Of a stretch of DNA of 23,325 bases, positions 14,574-21,803 are shown in pieces. The stretch is taken from positions 1 through 23,325 of IMG/VR virus record IMGVR_UViG_3300021185_001690; one strand, given 5' to 3'. Position 1 is the first letter of the stretch. The number at the start of each line of letters is the position of its first letter. A program made the position numbers and the translations under genes. Under the pieces are notes generated by a model. That model searched no databases. It saw nothing but the letters and a program-made list of their open reading frames with translations, and was not told where the DNA came from. Source of the stretch: a virus.

Positions 14574-14599
14574 AAAAAAAAGCCCCTCGTGAAAGGGGC
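14574..14599 (-). terminator. Strong intrinsic terminator
   Basis: On the - strand GCCCCT pairs with AGGGGC (6 base pairs plus a T-G wobble, loop TCAC) and is followed by eight T. It lies 42 bases after the RecB-like nuclease stop and just before the 54-aa gene. It splits the early region into a replication unit and a downstream unit. Confidence 0.9.
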
Positions 14600-14602
14600 C
14601 AA

Positions 14603-14632
14603 CTAGAACTTATAAGTTTTCTTATGTTCTAG
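14603..14632 (-). other. Hairpin between nuclease stop and terminator
   Basis: CTAGAAC (14603-14609) pairs with GTTCTAG (14626-14632), continued by ATAAG/CTTAT with a 2-base bulge and a TTTT loop. It begins 9 bases after the nuclease stop and precedes the intrinsic terminator. It may stabilise the transcript end or act with the terminator as a regulated switch. Confidence 0.6.
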
Positions 14633-14641
14633 GGAGGGAAA

Positions 14642-15391
14642 CTATTCAACACCCCACTGGCACTCTGGGGGATCGCTTTTTCTATATGAGCACCAACGAC
14701 ACGCGTCTTTGCTCGGTGTTGGGTCAAACTCTGTAGCAGTGGTCATCTTGATGGCTCGTCGATGCCAACCTGCAGTAAACTGCATAGCCTGCTCTCTGGT
14801 GTACTGCTTACGGGTTGTTTCACCTTTATCTAGATACCAGAACTCAGTCTGTACAAACTCTAGTTGCGGGTATCTAAAAAAGGTTCCTATTGCGTAGAGC
14901 AAACCCTGTTGGGCGTGAGCTATTTCGTTACCCCATTTCTTACCAGTTTTGTAATCGATGACACGCGCTGATTGTTCGTCTTGATGCACTAGTGCATCTA
15001 ACTTGATACGCGCCCACGTACTTCCTTCCATCCAACCAACGGGTTGCCAGTCGAGATCGAAACCCCACTCACCTTCGAGTTCTACTTTTGCGTCTATATA
15101 AAGCTGCCGTAGTTCCTCGAATTCGCTTTTGAATTTCTTACAGGACTCAGGAAACTCACCTAGCGTTCCGTCAACGTACTGTTCGGCTTCTTCGTGGATG
15201 ACTGTGCCGCGTTGTGCTGCTGGCCCAGAGGTTTCTTGAATTTTCTTAACTTTGGCGATGTAAGATCGGTAGGGACATTCTTCGAATACTTTGAGCGCCG
15301 AATAGGACCAGGCTCTTAACGGGCCTAGTTCAGAAGGTTTTTCTAACGGTTTATCAGCGTCGGCTCTCGTTTCCTGAGTGAGGGAAGGCAA
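14642..15391 (-). CDS. RecB/Cas4-like PD-(D/E)XK nuclease with Fe-S cysteines
   Basis: Protein of 249 aa. TTG 15391 is the start: AAGGA lies eight bases upstream and no in-frame ATG exists before the domain begins. Motifs: RAWSYSALKVFEECPYRSYI (N-terminal), RGTVIHE (H66), KLDAL (D132), VIDYKTGK (D146, K148) and a following AQQGLLYA helix (Q161/Q162), i.e. a complete RecB-family active site. C39 with C231-x2-C234-x9-C244 is the arrangement that holds a 4Fe-4S cluster in Cas4/AddB nucleases. It likely trims DNA ends in phage recombination or replication. It has its own promoter-like element and a strong terminator behind. There is no CRISPR in the window. Confidence 0.85.
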   Translation of the reverse strand: MPSLTQETRADADKPLEKPSELGPLRAWSYSALKVFEECPYRSYIAKVKKIQETSGPAAQRGTVIHEEAEQYVDGTLGEFPESCKKFKSEFEELRQLYIDAKVELEGEWGFDLDWQPVGWMEGSTWARIKLDALVHQDEQSARVIDYKTGKKWGNEIAHAQQGLLYAIGTFFRYPQLEFVQTEFWYLDKGETTRKQYTREQAMQFTAGWHRRAIKMTTATEFDPTPSKDACRWCSYRKSDPPECQWGVE

Positions 15392-15417
15392 GTCATTTTC
15401 CTTGTTTATTTTTCAGG

Positions 15418-15436
15418 TTAGTACTATAGCTAATAT
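15418..15436 (-). promoter_or_regulatory. Promoter-like element ATATTAG-N6-TACTAA
   Basis: In the 49-base gap between the primase stop and the nuclease start, the - strand reads ATATTAG, six bases (CTATAG), then TACTAA. Same spacing as the elements at 13305, 13436 and 21804. It would give the nuclease a leader of roughly 20 bases. Confidence 0.55.
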
Positions 15437-15440
15437 TTAT

Positions 15441-17957
15441 TCAGAAAGAAAGTAACAGTTTTTTATCGTGTTCTTCGAAGTACTGATCTGTTAAGCGTTT
15501 AAGTTCTAGCTCGTTAGTTTCCCACGTAGTGACTACGCCGCGCACTACATTAGTATCTCGTTCTGCTTTAAATGGTCTCTTACGTTCAGTTTCGATACCG
15601 CTTCTGCTCATGCGTTTTGAGAACTCACGCTGCGACAGTCTTGGGTTTTGTTCGGTCTGAACATGAAATACCGTGCGCAGATGCTCCATTGGTATAACAA
15701 GGTAGTCATGCATGCCTTGTGCAATCCAAGACTTTACTAATCGTTGTGCTGCTTCGATTTCGTTAGCATGGATTACGGACGCTGTGTTTATATCAAGGAT
15801 GTCTGTGAAGTAGTTGAGCTTACCGTCTTTAAGCGCTTGGCAGAACTCCTCGAACACTGACATTGACACGTTGCGCATTTGTTCTTTGGCAAGGTTATTG
15901 ATAGCTGTTTTTGCTAAGTGCGAATTCACTTCATACGTGTTTAAGATACCTGCAAAGTCGTACAACTCTTTCTCAATCAAACCTGAGTCAAGCTGGCCAG
16001 CCATTTCAGGAAAAGCGTCAAGCAGCTTAACGTCTTGCTTCGGCGCAATGTTGTAACGTCTGTCGCCTGTCTCAATGTTTACTGCATCTACTCTGTTAGT
16101 GAGGAAGATGTAGTTTGTGTAATTTTCAACTTCAACCTGGTTGGATCGCATGCCGCGTATTGTGATCGTAGGCTCAGTGATTTGGTTTTTAAGTTTGTCT
16201 GCCATCTTACCTGCGCTAGATGATGCGGAGGCCATATGAAATTCATCAACTACAAGGAACAAAGCGTCGCGCATGTATAGATTGAACTGTTCTTCCATGC
16301 TTTGTAAAAACTTCATTGGTACATGTTGTCTGCCAAATAATCCTCTGAGTATTTTACTGTAGAATATTCCTTTACCCGTGCCCTGCGTTCCTGTCATTAC
16401 CCAAGACACACCTGACTTGTTTCTAGTCTGGTAGATGTAGGCTAGCCAGTTGATGAAGCGCTCATACTCTTCATTGCCGTTGCCAAGTATGTGGTAGATA
16501 ATTTTATGGATCGTAGGACAGGCGTTCTTTAATTTGTGTCCGCTGCCAACTGTTAGCGGCTCATCAGGGTTGTTGCAATTCCTGACGTACTCACTTCTTT
16601 GATAGGTATTCACATAATAAGGCGTGTTGGTGAAGTTAACCGCTTCTTCATTAGACGTTGGGTCAAAAACAACGCGTCCGTCGGGTATGAAATCTGGTGG
16701 AACCTTTCCGTGATTCATAAAGAAATCCTCGATGTTCATCTTGCTAATAGGTGTAAGCGGATACTCCTTTGCGAATTGTTTTTCGTTGGGGCTATAAATA
16801 CCATTGAAGAATGTATCTGTTGCATAGTCGCGCAATACGATAGGTCTTTCTGCTTGTCCTACTTCTTCAAGACGCTCTTCATAACGTTCGAAAATAGATA
16901 TATAAAAATCAGGGTCTGCTTTTTCTATTTCAAAGAGCGGCTCGTCTTTGAAGTTATACATGTAGGAAGGCTTTTGCATATTGAAGTAATAAGCACCTGA
17001 GTCGCCTCCGTTTATGTTGCAGCGTATGTACGGAAATGATGTTTCATCGGCAATTAATATCGACATTTTGTCAGGATTAGTGAGCACTTCTTCGGTACTA
17101 GAATCGATAGTCGTAATCCGCGTTTTTGTTTGCCGTTTACTAAAACCGGAGTCGTCCCTGAGTTTGTCTTTTATCTTTTGCCCTTTCTCATAACATCTTT
17201 GTGGACTTATGTTTGACATAAGCGTTGCAAGGTCAAAAGTAGGGTTATGTCTTTTTACAAATACTATTCGGTCGTCATCTGAAGCGAATGTGTTGTTAGC
17301 GGCATCTTCAAACGTTGGAGGTGCAATAAATATAATTTTAGAGTTGTCTGCAACTGAAGGATCAAGTGGGTACTTTAGGGATTGTCCGTTAACAGATAAG
17401 CTTAATTGGTCGCTAAAGACATCTGACTCAAAATTCGCATCCTGTAAGAATAGCTTTATTGACTTAGCAGGCATGGCAACGTTTAGCTGCATGAATATAT
17501 GAATAGAGGTTTTGTTGCCCTTCATACCTAAACTAGAGGATGCTTGTGCGATATAACTCACATCATGCATTTCTACTGGTAGTTCTGCTATGCACTGGTT
17601 GGCTAAGTTCGCTACATCAGCTGATGTTATTTTTGAGTTGTTTTGCAGTGGTTTCGGCAGGACTACGCCATCGATATCAAGTATCAATAGGTTCGAGAGT
17701 TCGTTTTTATTTGATTTGCCAGCTCGTGACTCATCGAAGAGCGGTGCTTTTAGGTTTCCCTTCAGCATGCAAAAGCCTTTTCTGCCTTCGCTTCTAATCA
17801 GCTGTTCGAGTTGCTGTAAGCCGTCATCTGATACAGGTAAATCATATTCGCTAGAAGTAACTTTCTTGACGTGCGGGTAAGGTCTAAAACCTTCATTAGT
17901 AGAATGGTATTTGCTGAGGCTCAGGCCATTTGTCGCCTGCAAGAATGTTACTCGCAT
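15441..17957 (-). CDS. AEP primase fused to SF3 (DUF5906/VapE-like) helicase
   Basis: Protein of 838 aa; ATG 17957 with AAGGA eight bases upstream (a TTG one codon earlier is less likely). The N-terminal part carries archaeo-eukaryotic primase motifs: LLILDIDG (D94, D96), TSIHIF (S141-x-H143) and a candidate third aspartate in YPLDP (D189). The C-terminal half is a superfamily 3 helicase: Walker A GTQGTGKG (513-520, K519), Walker B LFLVVDEFH (D561, E562), sensor YIFLTNR (N611) and GDRRYNI (arginine finger candidates R623/R624). The enzyme would unwind the fork and lay primers for the polymerase encoded two genes upstream. The ribosome site lies directly after the csrA stop 14 bases away, so both are probably co-translated. 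All key residues are present. Confidence 0.9.
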   Translation of the reverse strand: MRVTFLQATNGLSLSKYHSTNEGFRPYPHVKKVTSSEYDLPVSDDGLQQLEQLIRSEGRKGFCMLKGNLKAPLFDESRAGKSNKNELSNLLILDIDGVVLPKPLQNNSKITSADVANLANQCIAELPVEMHDVSYIAQASSSLGMKGNKTSIHIFMQLNVAMPAKSIKLFLQDANFESDVFSDQLSLSVNGQSLKYPLDPSVADNSKIIFIAPPTFEDAANNTFASDDDRIVFVKRHNPTFDLATLMSNISPQRCYEKGQKIKDKLRDDSGFSKRQTKTRITTIDSSTEEVLTNPDKMSILIADETSFPYIRCNINGGDSGAYYFNMQKPSYMYNFKDEPLFEIEKADPDFYISIFERYEERLEEVGQAERPIVLRDYATDTFFNGIYSPNEKQFAKEYPLTPISKMNIEDFFMNHGKVPPDFIPDGRVVFDPTSNEEAVNFTNTPYYVNTYQRSEYVRNCNNPDEPLTVGSGHKLKNACPTIHKIIYHILGNGNEEYERFINWLAYIYQTRNKSGVSWVMTGTQGTGKGIFYSKILRGLFGRQHVPMKFLQSMEEQFNLYMRDALFLVVDEFHMASASSSAGKMADKLKNQITEPTITIRGMRSNQVEVENYTNYIFLTNRVDAVNIETGDRRYNIAPKQDVKLLDAFPEMAGQLDSGLIEKELYDFAGILNTYEVNSHLAKTAINNLAKEQMRNVSMSVFEEFCQALKDGKLNYFTDILDINTASVIHANEIEAAQRLVKSWIAQGMHDYLVIPMEHLRTVFHVQTEQNPRLSQREFSKRMSRSGIETERKRPFKAERDTNVVRGVVTTWETNELELKRLTDQYFEEHDKKLLLSF

Positions 17958-17971
17958 CAATAAAATCCTTT

Positions 17972-18166
17972 TTATGAACTGCTGGAGTTAACGTGCTTTC
18001 CTTTGTAAATCTCTTCACGGTCTATTTCAATATCAAGATTCGCATCAAACGCTAGGCGTACTTGATTGCTTCCTATCTTCGATACTCTAATAGACATAAT
18101 GATTTGGTCATCTTTGTGGATGATTACTTCTTCGTCTTGCTTTCTTGAGAGGACTAGTCGCGACAT
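17972..18166 (-). CDS. csrA: CsrA/RsmA-family RNA-binding translational regulator
   Basis: Protein of 64 aa, ATG 18166, four bases after the polymerase stop. It aligns along its length to CsrA: LVLSRKQDEEVII (E. coli LILTRRVGETLMI), IRVSKIGSNQVRLAFDA (VTVLGVKGNQVRIGVNA) and IEIDREEIYKGK (VSVHREEIYQR). RNA-contact residues are kept: R8 (E. coli R6) and R50 (E. coli R44), and the LxLxR strand and NQVR core are intact. CsrA is a dimer that binds GGA in hairpin loops, often over ribosome sites, and changes translation or stability of mRNAs. The ribosome site is weak, so translation probably depends on the polymerase gene. It could act on host mRNAs, on phage mRNAs (see the hairpin at 21780-21793), or compete with host CsrA for its small RNA sponges. 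Confidence 0.93.
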   Translation of the reverse strand: MSRLVLSRKQDEEVIIHKDDQIIMSIRVSKIGSNQVRLAFDANLDIEIDREEIYKGKHVNSSSS

Positions 18167-18170
18167 AGAA

Positions 18171-19976
18171 TTATTTGCTGTAGTTTGTTGCGTAACCACC
18201 TTCGGCATCGAGCGGTAAATCAGGCGCCCAATGAGGTGGTATGCACATATCGTCAATGATGGCTTCCATTGTAGCATCAGCTTCGATAATACTGCCACTA
18301 ATAATTATTTCATCGTGTACTGTGAGGGCAACGTCGCCTAAATTGCTCTTATCGAGTCGCAAGATGCTGTCGGTAATGACAATTCGTGCTAACGCTTGGA
18401 TGACGTTTTCTGTAATCCTGCCCCCATACGTGTATTCGGGTTTCCCGCCTTTACCGTCATACATCAGCCCATTTGGACCATGCCGAAGGTTGTGGTATCT
18501 GAGCGCCATACCGTTTGGCAATTCAAGCGCGTGGTGCCTTACGGTCAGTGGTCCGTAAACGTTGCCGTAGTTATCTTTGTGCATCGTCTGCTTGAGTAAA
18601 TCTTCCAGCTTGCTCCAGAGCATCGTGATGCCTGTGTACAAGGAGCGGTATGCGTCAACAACGCGTTTAGCTTCACTTGTCTCAATATCTACAGGCGGCC
18701 CCATAGCACCCGCTTTCAGAGTGTCTTTGAATTTGACGTGTCCCATGCCGTATCCGAGGCCTAAAACAGCGGTCTTGCCAACAAAGCGCTCTGTGGGATC
18801 GTTTTCTTTGTTGATTGGGCGGCTATAGATTTCTTGGGCGAGGTTGGCATATACGTCTTCTCCATCGCGGAACTGCTGTAGCAGCTGTTCTTCGCCAGCT
18901 AACCATGCCAGCATGCGAGCCTCGATGTTGCTTAGATCAGCAACAAAGAGCAGTTTGTTATCAGGTGCAATAATGCATCGCCGCAGCTCCCCTCCTCTGG
19001 GGAGGTTCTGCATATTTAGCTTATCGGTCCCGCCAAATCTGCCTGTGTGCGCCGCGTAGTAACGAAGTGGTACTGGCAGCCAATCGTCGTTCCATGCAGC
19101 TCCGAGAAATCTCTTTGCTCTTGTTTCTGTCAATCTGCTTTTGACAGCTGTCCGAGCGTCCCATATGTGTTGGTGCTGAGGGTACATTGCTTGCAGCTGT
19201 TTGAATGCGGGATCGTTTTTGCCTAGAGCGGGGATTATCTTGCCCGTGTTTAAACTCTTTTTAGTTGGGGGAACGATCTCCATTGAACGTATGTGTTCTG
19301 CGAATTGTTCATTAGAGCTGAGTACTTTGCGTTCAACGCCACTGGCCTCTATGGTTTGTTCAGCGTTCTGGAACTCTTGTTCGTGGTACTTTGCCAATCG
19401 CTCTCTGTCGATCTTGAGTTTTGGTTCACAGAACATACGCGTTGTTATGTCAACTAGGTCCATTTCTGACCAAGGCATGCGCGTCAGCATTTCTTCGTAA
19501 AGCGCCCATGTCAGGTCAACGTCTTGGATACAATAGCCCGCGATCTCTTGCTCGATGTCAGGGGGTAGATCGAATATGCCTTTGGCGTTAACTAGCTCGT
19601 CGCCCTTTCGCATTGACTCATCGTTTGGCCACTCTCGTGCGGCGCAATCTTTGAGCCTAGCCGATTGACCAGGATATAAGCCGCGACTCATTGCCGCAGT
19701 GTCAATGTAGTAACTGGGTTTTACTCCGTAGTACTGCGTCAGAATGTAGCCATCGAACATTGTGTTGTGGCAAATGAGCGTAGCATCGCCCCAATCAATG
19801 TCTTTGATGGCGTCTTCTGCTTCGTCTTCCCCAAACCATTCTGTGTCTTCATGATCTATCTTGATACCTACACCCCAGACCTTGAACATCTCGTCGTTGA
19901 CGTATTCCATTGTGGTCTTTTTGGTGAGGCTGTGTGCTACGCTGTAGAACGTTTCGAAATCTAGGGTTACCAGCAT
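18171..19976 (-). CDS. Family A DNA polymerase with 3'-5' exonuclease
   Basis: Protein of 601 aa. ATG 19976 shares one base with the preceding TAA, with AGGGG ten bases upstream; a GTG seven codons earlier is rejected. Exonuclease: D6-x-E8 (TLDFET), HNTMFD (D75) and Y148-x3-D152. Polymerase: TGRFGGTDKLNMQNLPRG (312-328), motif A VADLSNIEAR (D347), motif B R397-x3-K401-x7-YG (409-410), motif C HDE (554-556). There is no 5'-3' exonuclease domain, as usual in phage replicases. The residue equal to E. coli F762 is L405; leucine here has been linked to temperate viruses and slower, less accurate synthesis. Followed after 4 bases by csrA. Confidence 0.95.
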   Translation of the reverse strand: MLVTLDFETFYSVAHSLTKKTTMEYVNDEMFKVWGVGIKIDHEDTEWFGEDEAEDAIKDIDWGDATLICHNTMFDGYILTQYYGVKPSYYIDTAAMSRGLYPGQSARLKDCAAREWPNDESMRKGDELVNAKGIFDLPPDIEQEIAGYCIQDVDLTWALYEEMLTRMPWSEMDLVDITTRMFCEPKLKIDRERLAKYHEQEFQNAEQTIEASGVERKVLSSNEQFAEHIRSMEIVPPTKKSLNTGKIIPALGKNDPAFKQLQAMYPQHQHIWDARTAVKSRLTETRAKRFLGAAWNDDWLPVPLRYYAAHTGRFGGTDKLNMQNLPRGGELRRCIIAPDNKLLFVADLSNIEARMLAWLAGEEQLLQQFRDGEDVYANLAQEIYSRPINKENDPTERFVGKTAVLGLGYGMGHVKFKDTLKAGAMGPPVDIETSEAKRVVDAYRSLYTGITMLWSKLEDLLKQTMHKDNYGNVYGPLTVRHHALELPNGMALRYHNLRHGPNGLMYDGKGGKPEYTYGGRITENVIQALARIVITDSILRLDKSNLGDVALTVHDEIIISGSIIEADATMEAIIDDMCIPPHWAPDLPLDAEGGYATNYSK

Positions 19977-20167
19977 TAAAACGGTTCCCCTGAGCACTCG
20001 TTGCGAGCGTAAATCTCACCCTCGATTTGTCGCCACTTCGATAGCAGTTCGCTAAACATCTGGGGGGATCGCGCTCTGAGGTAGGTCGTTGCGTAGGTGT
20101 GAAACTCAGGGTTGATGTTGTCTCTGGCAAAACCTTCTAGCTCTGCAAAGTATTCGTTAGTGTCCAT
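19976..20167 (-). CDS. Hypothetical protein, 63 aa
   Basis: Starts at ATG 20167 with AGGAG seven bases away and ends in a TAATG overlap with the polymerase; its own start overlaps the previous TGA (TGATG). MDTNEYFAELEGFARDNINP begins an all-helical small protein with a basic middle and a single C-terminal cysteine. I see no family. The tight coupling to the polymerase suggests a role in replication or expression of that gene. Confidence 0.7.
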   Translation of the reverse strand: MDTNEYFAELEGFARDNINPEFHTYATTYLRARSPQMFSELLSKWRQIEGEIYARNECSGEPF

Positions 20168-20388
20168 CAGTCATCTCCTATGACAAAGTGTTTGTTAGCG
20201 TTTGTTGCTAGGTCTAAAATCTTTCTCCACACTATTTCCGGTGGCGTGTTGCTGAATTCGCTGATTGACGTTCTTGCAACTTCGTTCATTAGCTTCCGCT
20301 CGTTCATGGTTTCCCAGAAAGGCGGTAGCGGTTGTACTAGGTATTGTTGTGCAGCGAACTCGATCAGCGCTTGCTTAGTCCACTTCAT
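20167..20388 (-). CDS. Hypothetical protein, 73 aa
   Basis: ATG 20388, overlapping the end of the preceding gene by 14 bases and the next by TGATG. The product is helical: MKWTKQALIEFAAQQY, then PPFWETMNERKLMNEVARTS, then PEIVWRKILDLATN. No recognised domain. Shared overlap pattern on both sides argues for a real gene. Confidence 0.65.
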   Translation of the reverse strand: MKWTKQALIEFAAQQYLVQPLPPFWETMNERKLMNEVARTSISEFSNTPPEIVWRKILDLATNANKHFVIGDD

Positions 20389-20749
20389 TAGGAAGCTGTT
20401 CCTCTCTCCAAGTTTCTTCTATTTGTGTAATTCTGCTAGCCGCCATGCTGAAATTTACTTGGTATATACGCCGCGTTCCGATTTTTTCGTCTAAAGATTC
20501 TTTCATTGACTTGCCGTTTCTCGCTCCTTGCTTTAAGCGAATGCGGTCTTCGTTATCGGGATGAAATGCTCCGTGCATAGTTGTTGCCACTACACAACGT
20601 CCGTTATGCACGTCTGCGAGCAGGTCTTTGAAAGACTCTGATTGGAGATCGTGGCCGAAGTACACGAAATAAATTGTTTCGTCGTGCGGTTCTCTAGCGT
20701 CCAGATTAACCACTCTTGTTATTCTCATTTCGTGTGTTTCTTGAACCAT
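20375..20749 (-). CDS. Hypothetical protein, 124 aa
   Basis: ATG 20749 is chosen because AGGAGG lies seven bases upstream; the overlap with the previous gene is then 44 bases. ATG 20728 would shorten it. The first 60 residues look like a beta-alpha domain (ITRVVNLD, TIYFVYFGHDLQSESFKDLLADVHNGRCVVATTMHG), followed by a charged region (RIRLKQGARNGKSMKESLDEK) and a helix. I do not recognise it. Confidence 0.6.
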   Translation of the reverse strand: MVQETHEMRITRVVNLDAREPHDETIYFVYFGHDLQSESFKDLLADVHNGRCVVATTMHGAFHPDNEDRIRLKQGARNGKSMKESLDEKIGTRRIYQVNFSMAASRITQIEETWREEQLPNEVD

Positions 20750-21005
20750 TGCTTTTCCTCCTGAAAAGTTTCTCAGCACCTTTTTTGCCCTTTGCTGACA
20801 GCTCTTTGTGCCATTCCTGTTGTTTTCTGGTTACGCCGTAGTTCAATTGTGAGACGCCAGTTGGTATTTGCTCAATAGTGCCTCCCCTTTTAAAGAAGTC
20901 GTCTATCTGATCTACCATTAGTGCTCTTGCTTGTTCTTTTTCCTGGTGTGTTGCTAGCTTAGGCTGGACATTCCTTGTCGTACCGCGAGTTAGTTTGGCG
21001 CTCAT
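20706..21005 (-). CDS. Small basic phage protein, 99 aa
   Basis: ATG 21005 with AGGA seven bases upstream. The N-terminal 35 residues are polar and basic (MSAKLTRGTTRNVQPKLATH), followed by the helix ALMVDQIDDFFKRGGTIEQIPTGVS, then a lysine-rich tail. The 'I.dFf.rGG.I.qiP.GvS' block is found in many short phage proteins of unknown function. Overlaps its upstream neighbour by ATGA. Confidence 0.65.
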   Translation of the reverse strand: MSAKLTRGTTRNVQPKLATHQEKEQARALMVDQIDDFFKRGGTIEQIPTGVSQLNYGVTRKQQEWHKELSAKGKKGAEKLFRRKSNGSRNTRNENNKSG

Positions 21006-21187
21006 CGTTCCATCCTTACTTTGTCCCAACTACTTTGTTCAGATTTAATATACTGCCATCCAAACTCAATGCTTCGTTCTTCAAGTCTGACGGGACTTAC
21101 ATCGCCTAGTTCCTCTGGGTTCCACAGGATTACTGCGTAGCCTTCGTCAGTTAGCTCACGTAGCACGGCTATTTGTTTTTTATCCAT
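21002..21187 (-). CDS. Conserved-type small phage protein, 61 aa
   Basis: ATG 21187. The product LRELTDEGYAVILWNPEELGDVSPVRLEERSIEFG has the 'eGYAV..w.PeEL....p..vE......G...I' pattern common in short early phage proteins of many tailed phages. Function is unknown. It overlaps the following gene by ATGA and follows the previous stop by 2 bases. Confidence 0.7.
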   Translation of the reverse strand: MDKKQIAVLRELTDEGYAVILWNPEELGDVSPVRLEERSIEFGWQYIKSEQSSWDKVRMER

Positions 21188-21189
21188 AA

Positions 21190-21432
21190 CTAAACGTTCC
21201 TTTTTAGATCATCGACTGTCAGACAGTTGTATTTTTCACACACTTTGGTGACGTACTTTTTGGAGCGACAAGCTGCCATTTGTGAGAAGGGGAATTTTCG
21301 CGAGGGTTCACGTACATTAATAAGGTCTTGGTGTTCTGCGTAGAAGCGGCCTGCATTGTCAAACTCGCCTTTTGGGTGGATGTTGCGGTTTTTTAGGTCT
21401 TGATAGACTGCGTTAATAAGATCTTCTTTCAA
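21190..21432 (-). CDS. Hypothetical protein, 80 aa, TTG start
   Basis: TTG 21432 overlaps the preceding TGA as TTGA and has AGGAG eight bases upstream, which decides the start; no ATG lies within the first 50 residues. The product MKEDLINAVYQDLKNRNIHP is helical, followed by a basic middle (REPSRKFPFSQMAACRSKKY) and TKVCEKYNCLTVDDLKRNV. Three cysteines. No family recognised. Confidence 0.65.
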   Translation of the reverse strand: MKEDLINAVYQDLKNRNIHPKGEFDNAGRFYAEHQDLINVREPSRKFPFSQMAACRSKKYVTKVCEKYNCLTVDDLKRNV

Positions 21433-21779
21433 GATTCACGCTCCTTTGATTCAAGATGTTTTTCGAGATGTGCGAGTGCTCGCCATGCGACTTGTGGCCA
21501 GTCTTCATCGATGACGTGTCGCATCAATGCGTCAAGCTCATCGCCAGACTTGGCTCTGTCCCAGTGCAGTGTCTCTGGCGTTTGCCCATGTTGAATGCCA
21601 CCTGTTAGTGACACTTGTGCAACGGCAGCGATTGCTCGGGGGAAGTAGGCAATGAAACCTGTGTGTACAGGTATCTTTTTGCGGGCTTCAGCATCGGTGG
21701 GGAGTTTGTATTTCGGGATTGATTCAGCGGGGGGATTGTCATAGGGATCGACGTATGCTCCTTGCCATGACTTTTTCAT
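21429..21779 (-). CDS. DUF5664 / MazG-like dNTP pyrophosphohydrolase-type protein
   Basis: Protein of 116 aa, ATG 21779. It shows the helical blocks of the DUF5664 (dATP/dGTP diphosphohydrolase-type, MazG-like) family: IPVHTGFIAYFPRAIAAVAQVSLTGGIQHG, then LHWDRAKSGDELDALMRHVIDED, then QVAWRALAHLEKHLE. The acidic E-x2-D/E and H residues in the middle helix (DELDALMRH) would bind Mg. Members hydrolyse dNTPs or NTPs to monophosphates and pyrophosphate and adjust the nucleotide pool during phage replication. It is the first gene after a strong promoter candidate, and its ribosome site lies in a CsrA-type hairpin. Exact substrate unknown. Confidence 0.75.
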   Translation of the reverse strand: MKKSWQGAYVDPYDNPPAESIPKYKLPTDAEARKKIPVHTGFIAYFPRAIAAVAQVSLTGGIQHGQTPETLHWDRAKSGDELDALMRHVIDEDWPQVAWRALAHLEKHLESKERES

Positions 21780-21793
21780 AACACCTCCTTGTT
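21780..21793 (-). promoter_or_regulatory. CsrA-type hairpin over the ribosome binding site of the DUF5664 gene
   Basis: On the - strand AACA-AGGAGG-TGTT ends one base before the ATG: a 4-bp stem with a hexaloop AGGAGG that is also the Shine-Dalgarno sequence. The CsrA consensus is RUACARGGAUGU with ACA/UGU pairing around the GGA loop; here only one base is inserted. A CsrA dimer, from phage or host, would block translation. Confidence 0.45.
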
Positions 21794-21803
21794 GTTTCGC
21801 TTA

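Noticed and set aside
14642-15391. CRISPR Cas4
   Set aside because: No repeat-spacer array and no other cas gene; neighbours are phage replication genes. The fold is shared with many phage RecB-like nucleases.
17540-17880. Open frames on the + strand opposite the primase
   Set aside because: They lie opposite a gene with a complete set of catalytic motifs and have no ribosome site or recognisable product.
21429-21779. 2-aminoadenine (Z) genome: a MazZ-like DUF5664 gene together with a family A polymerase
   Set aside because: PurZ and DatZ, needed for Z DNA, are not in the window, and DUF5664-type proteins are common in phages with normal DNA. It would need the rest of the genome.
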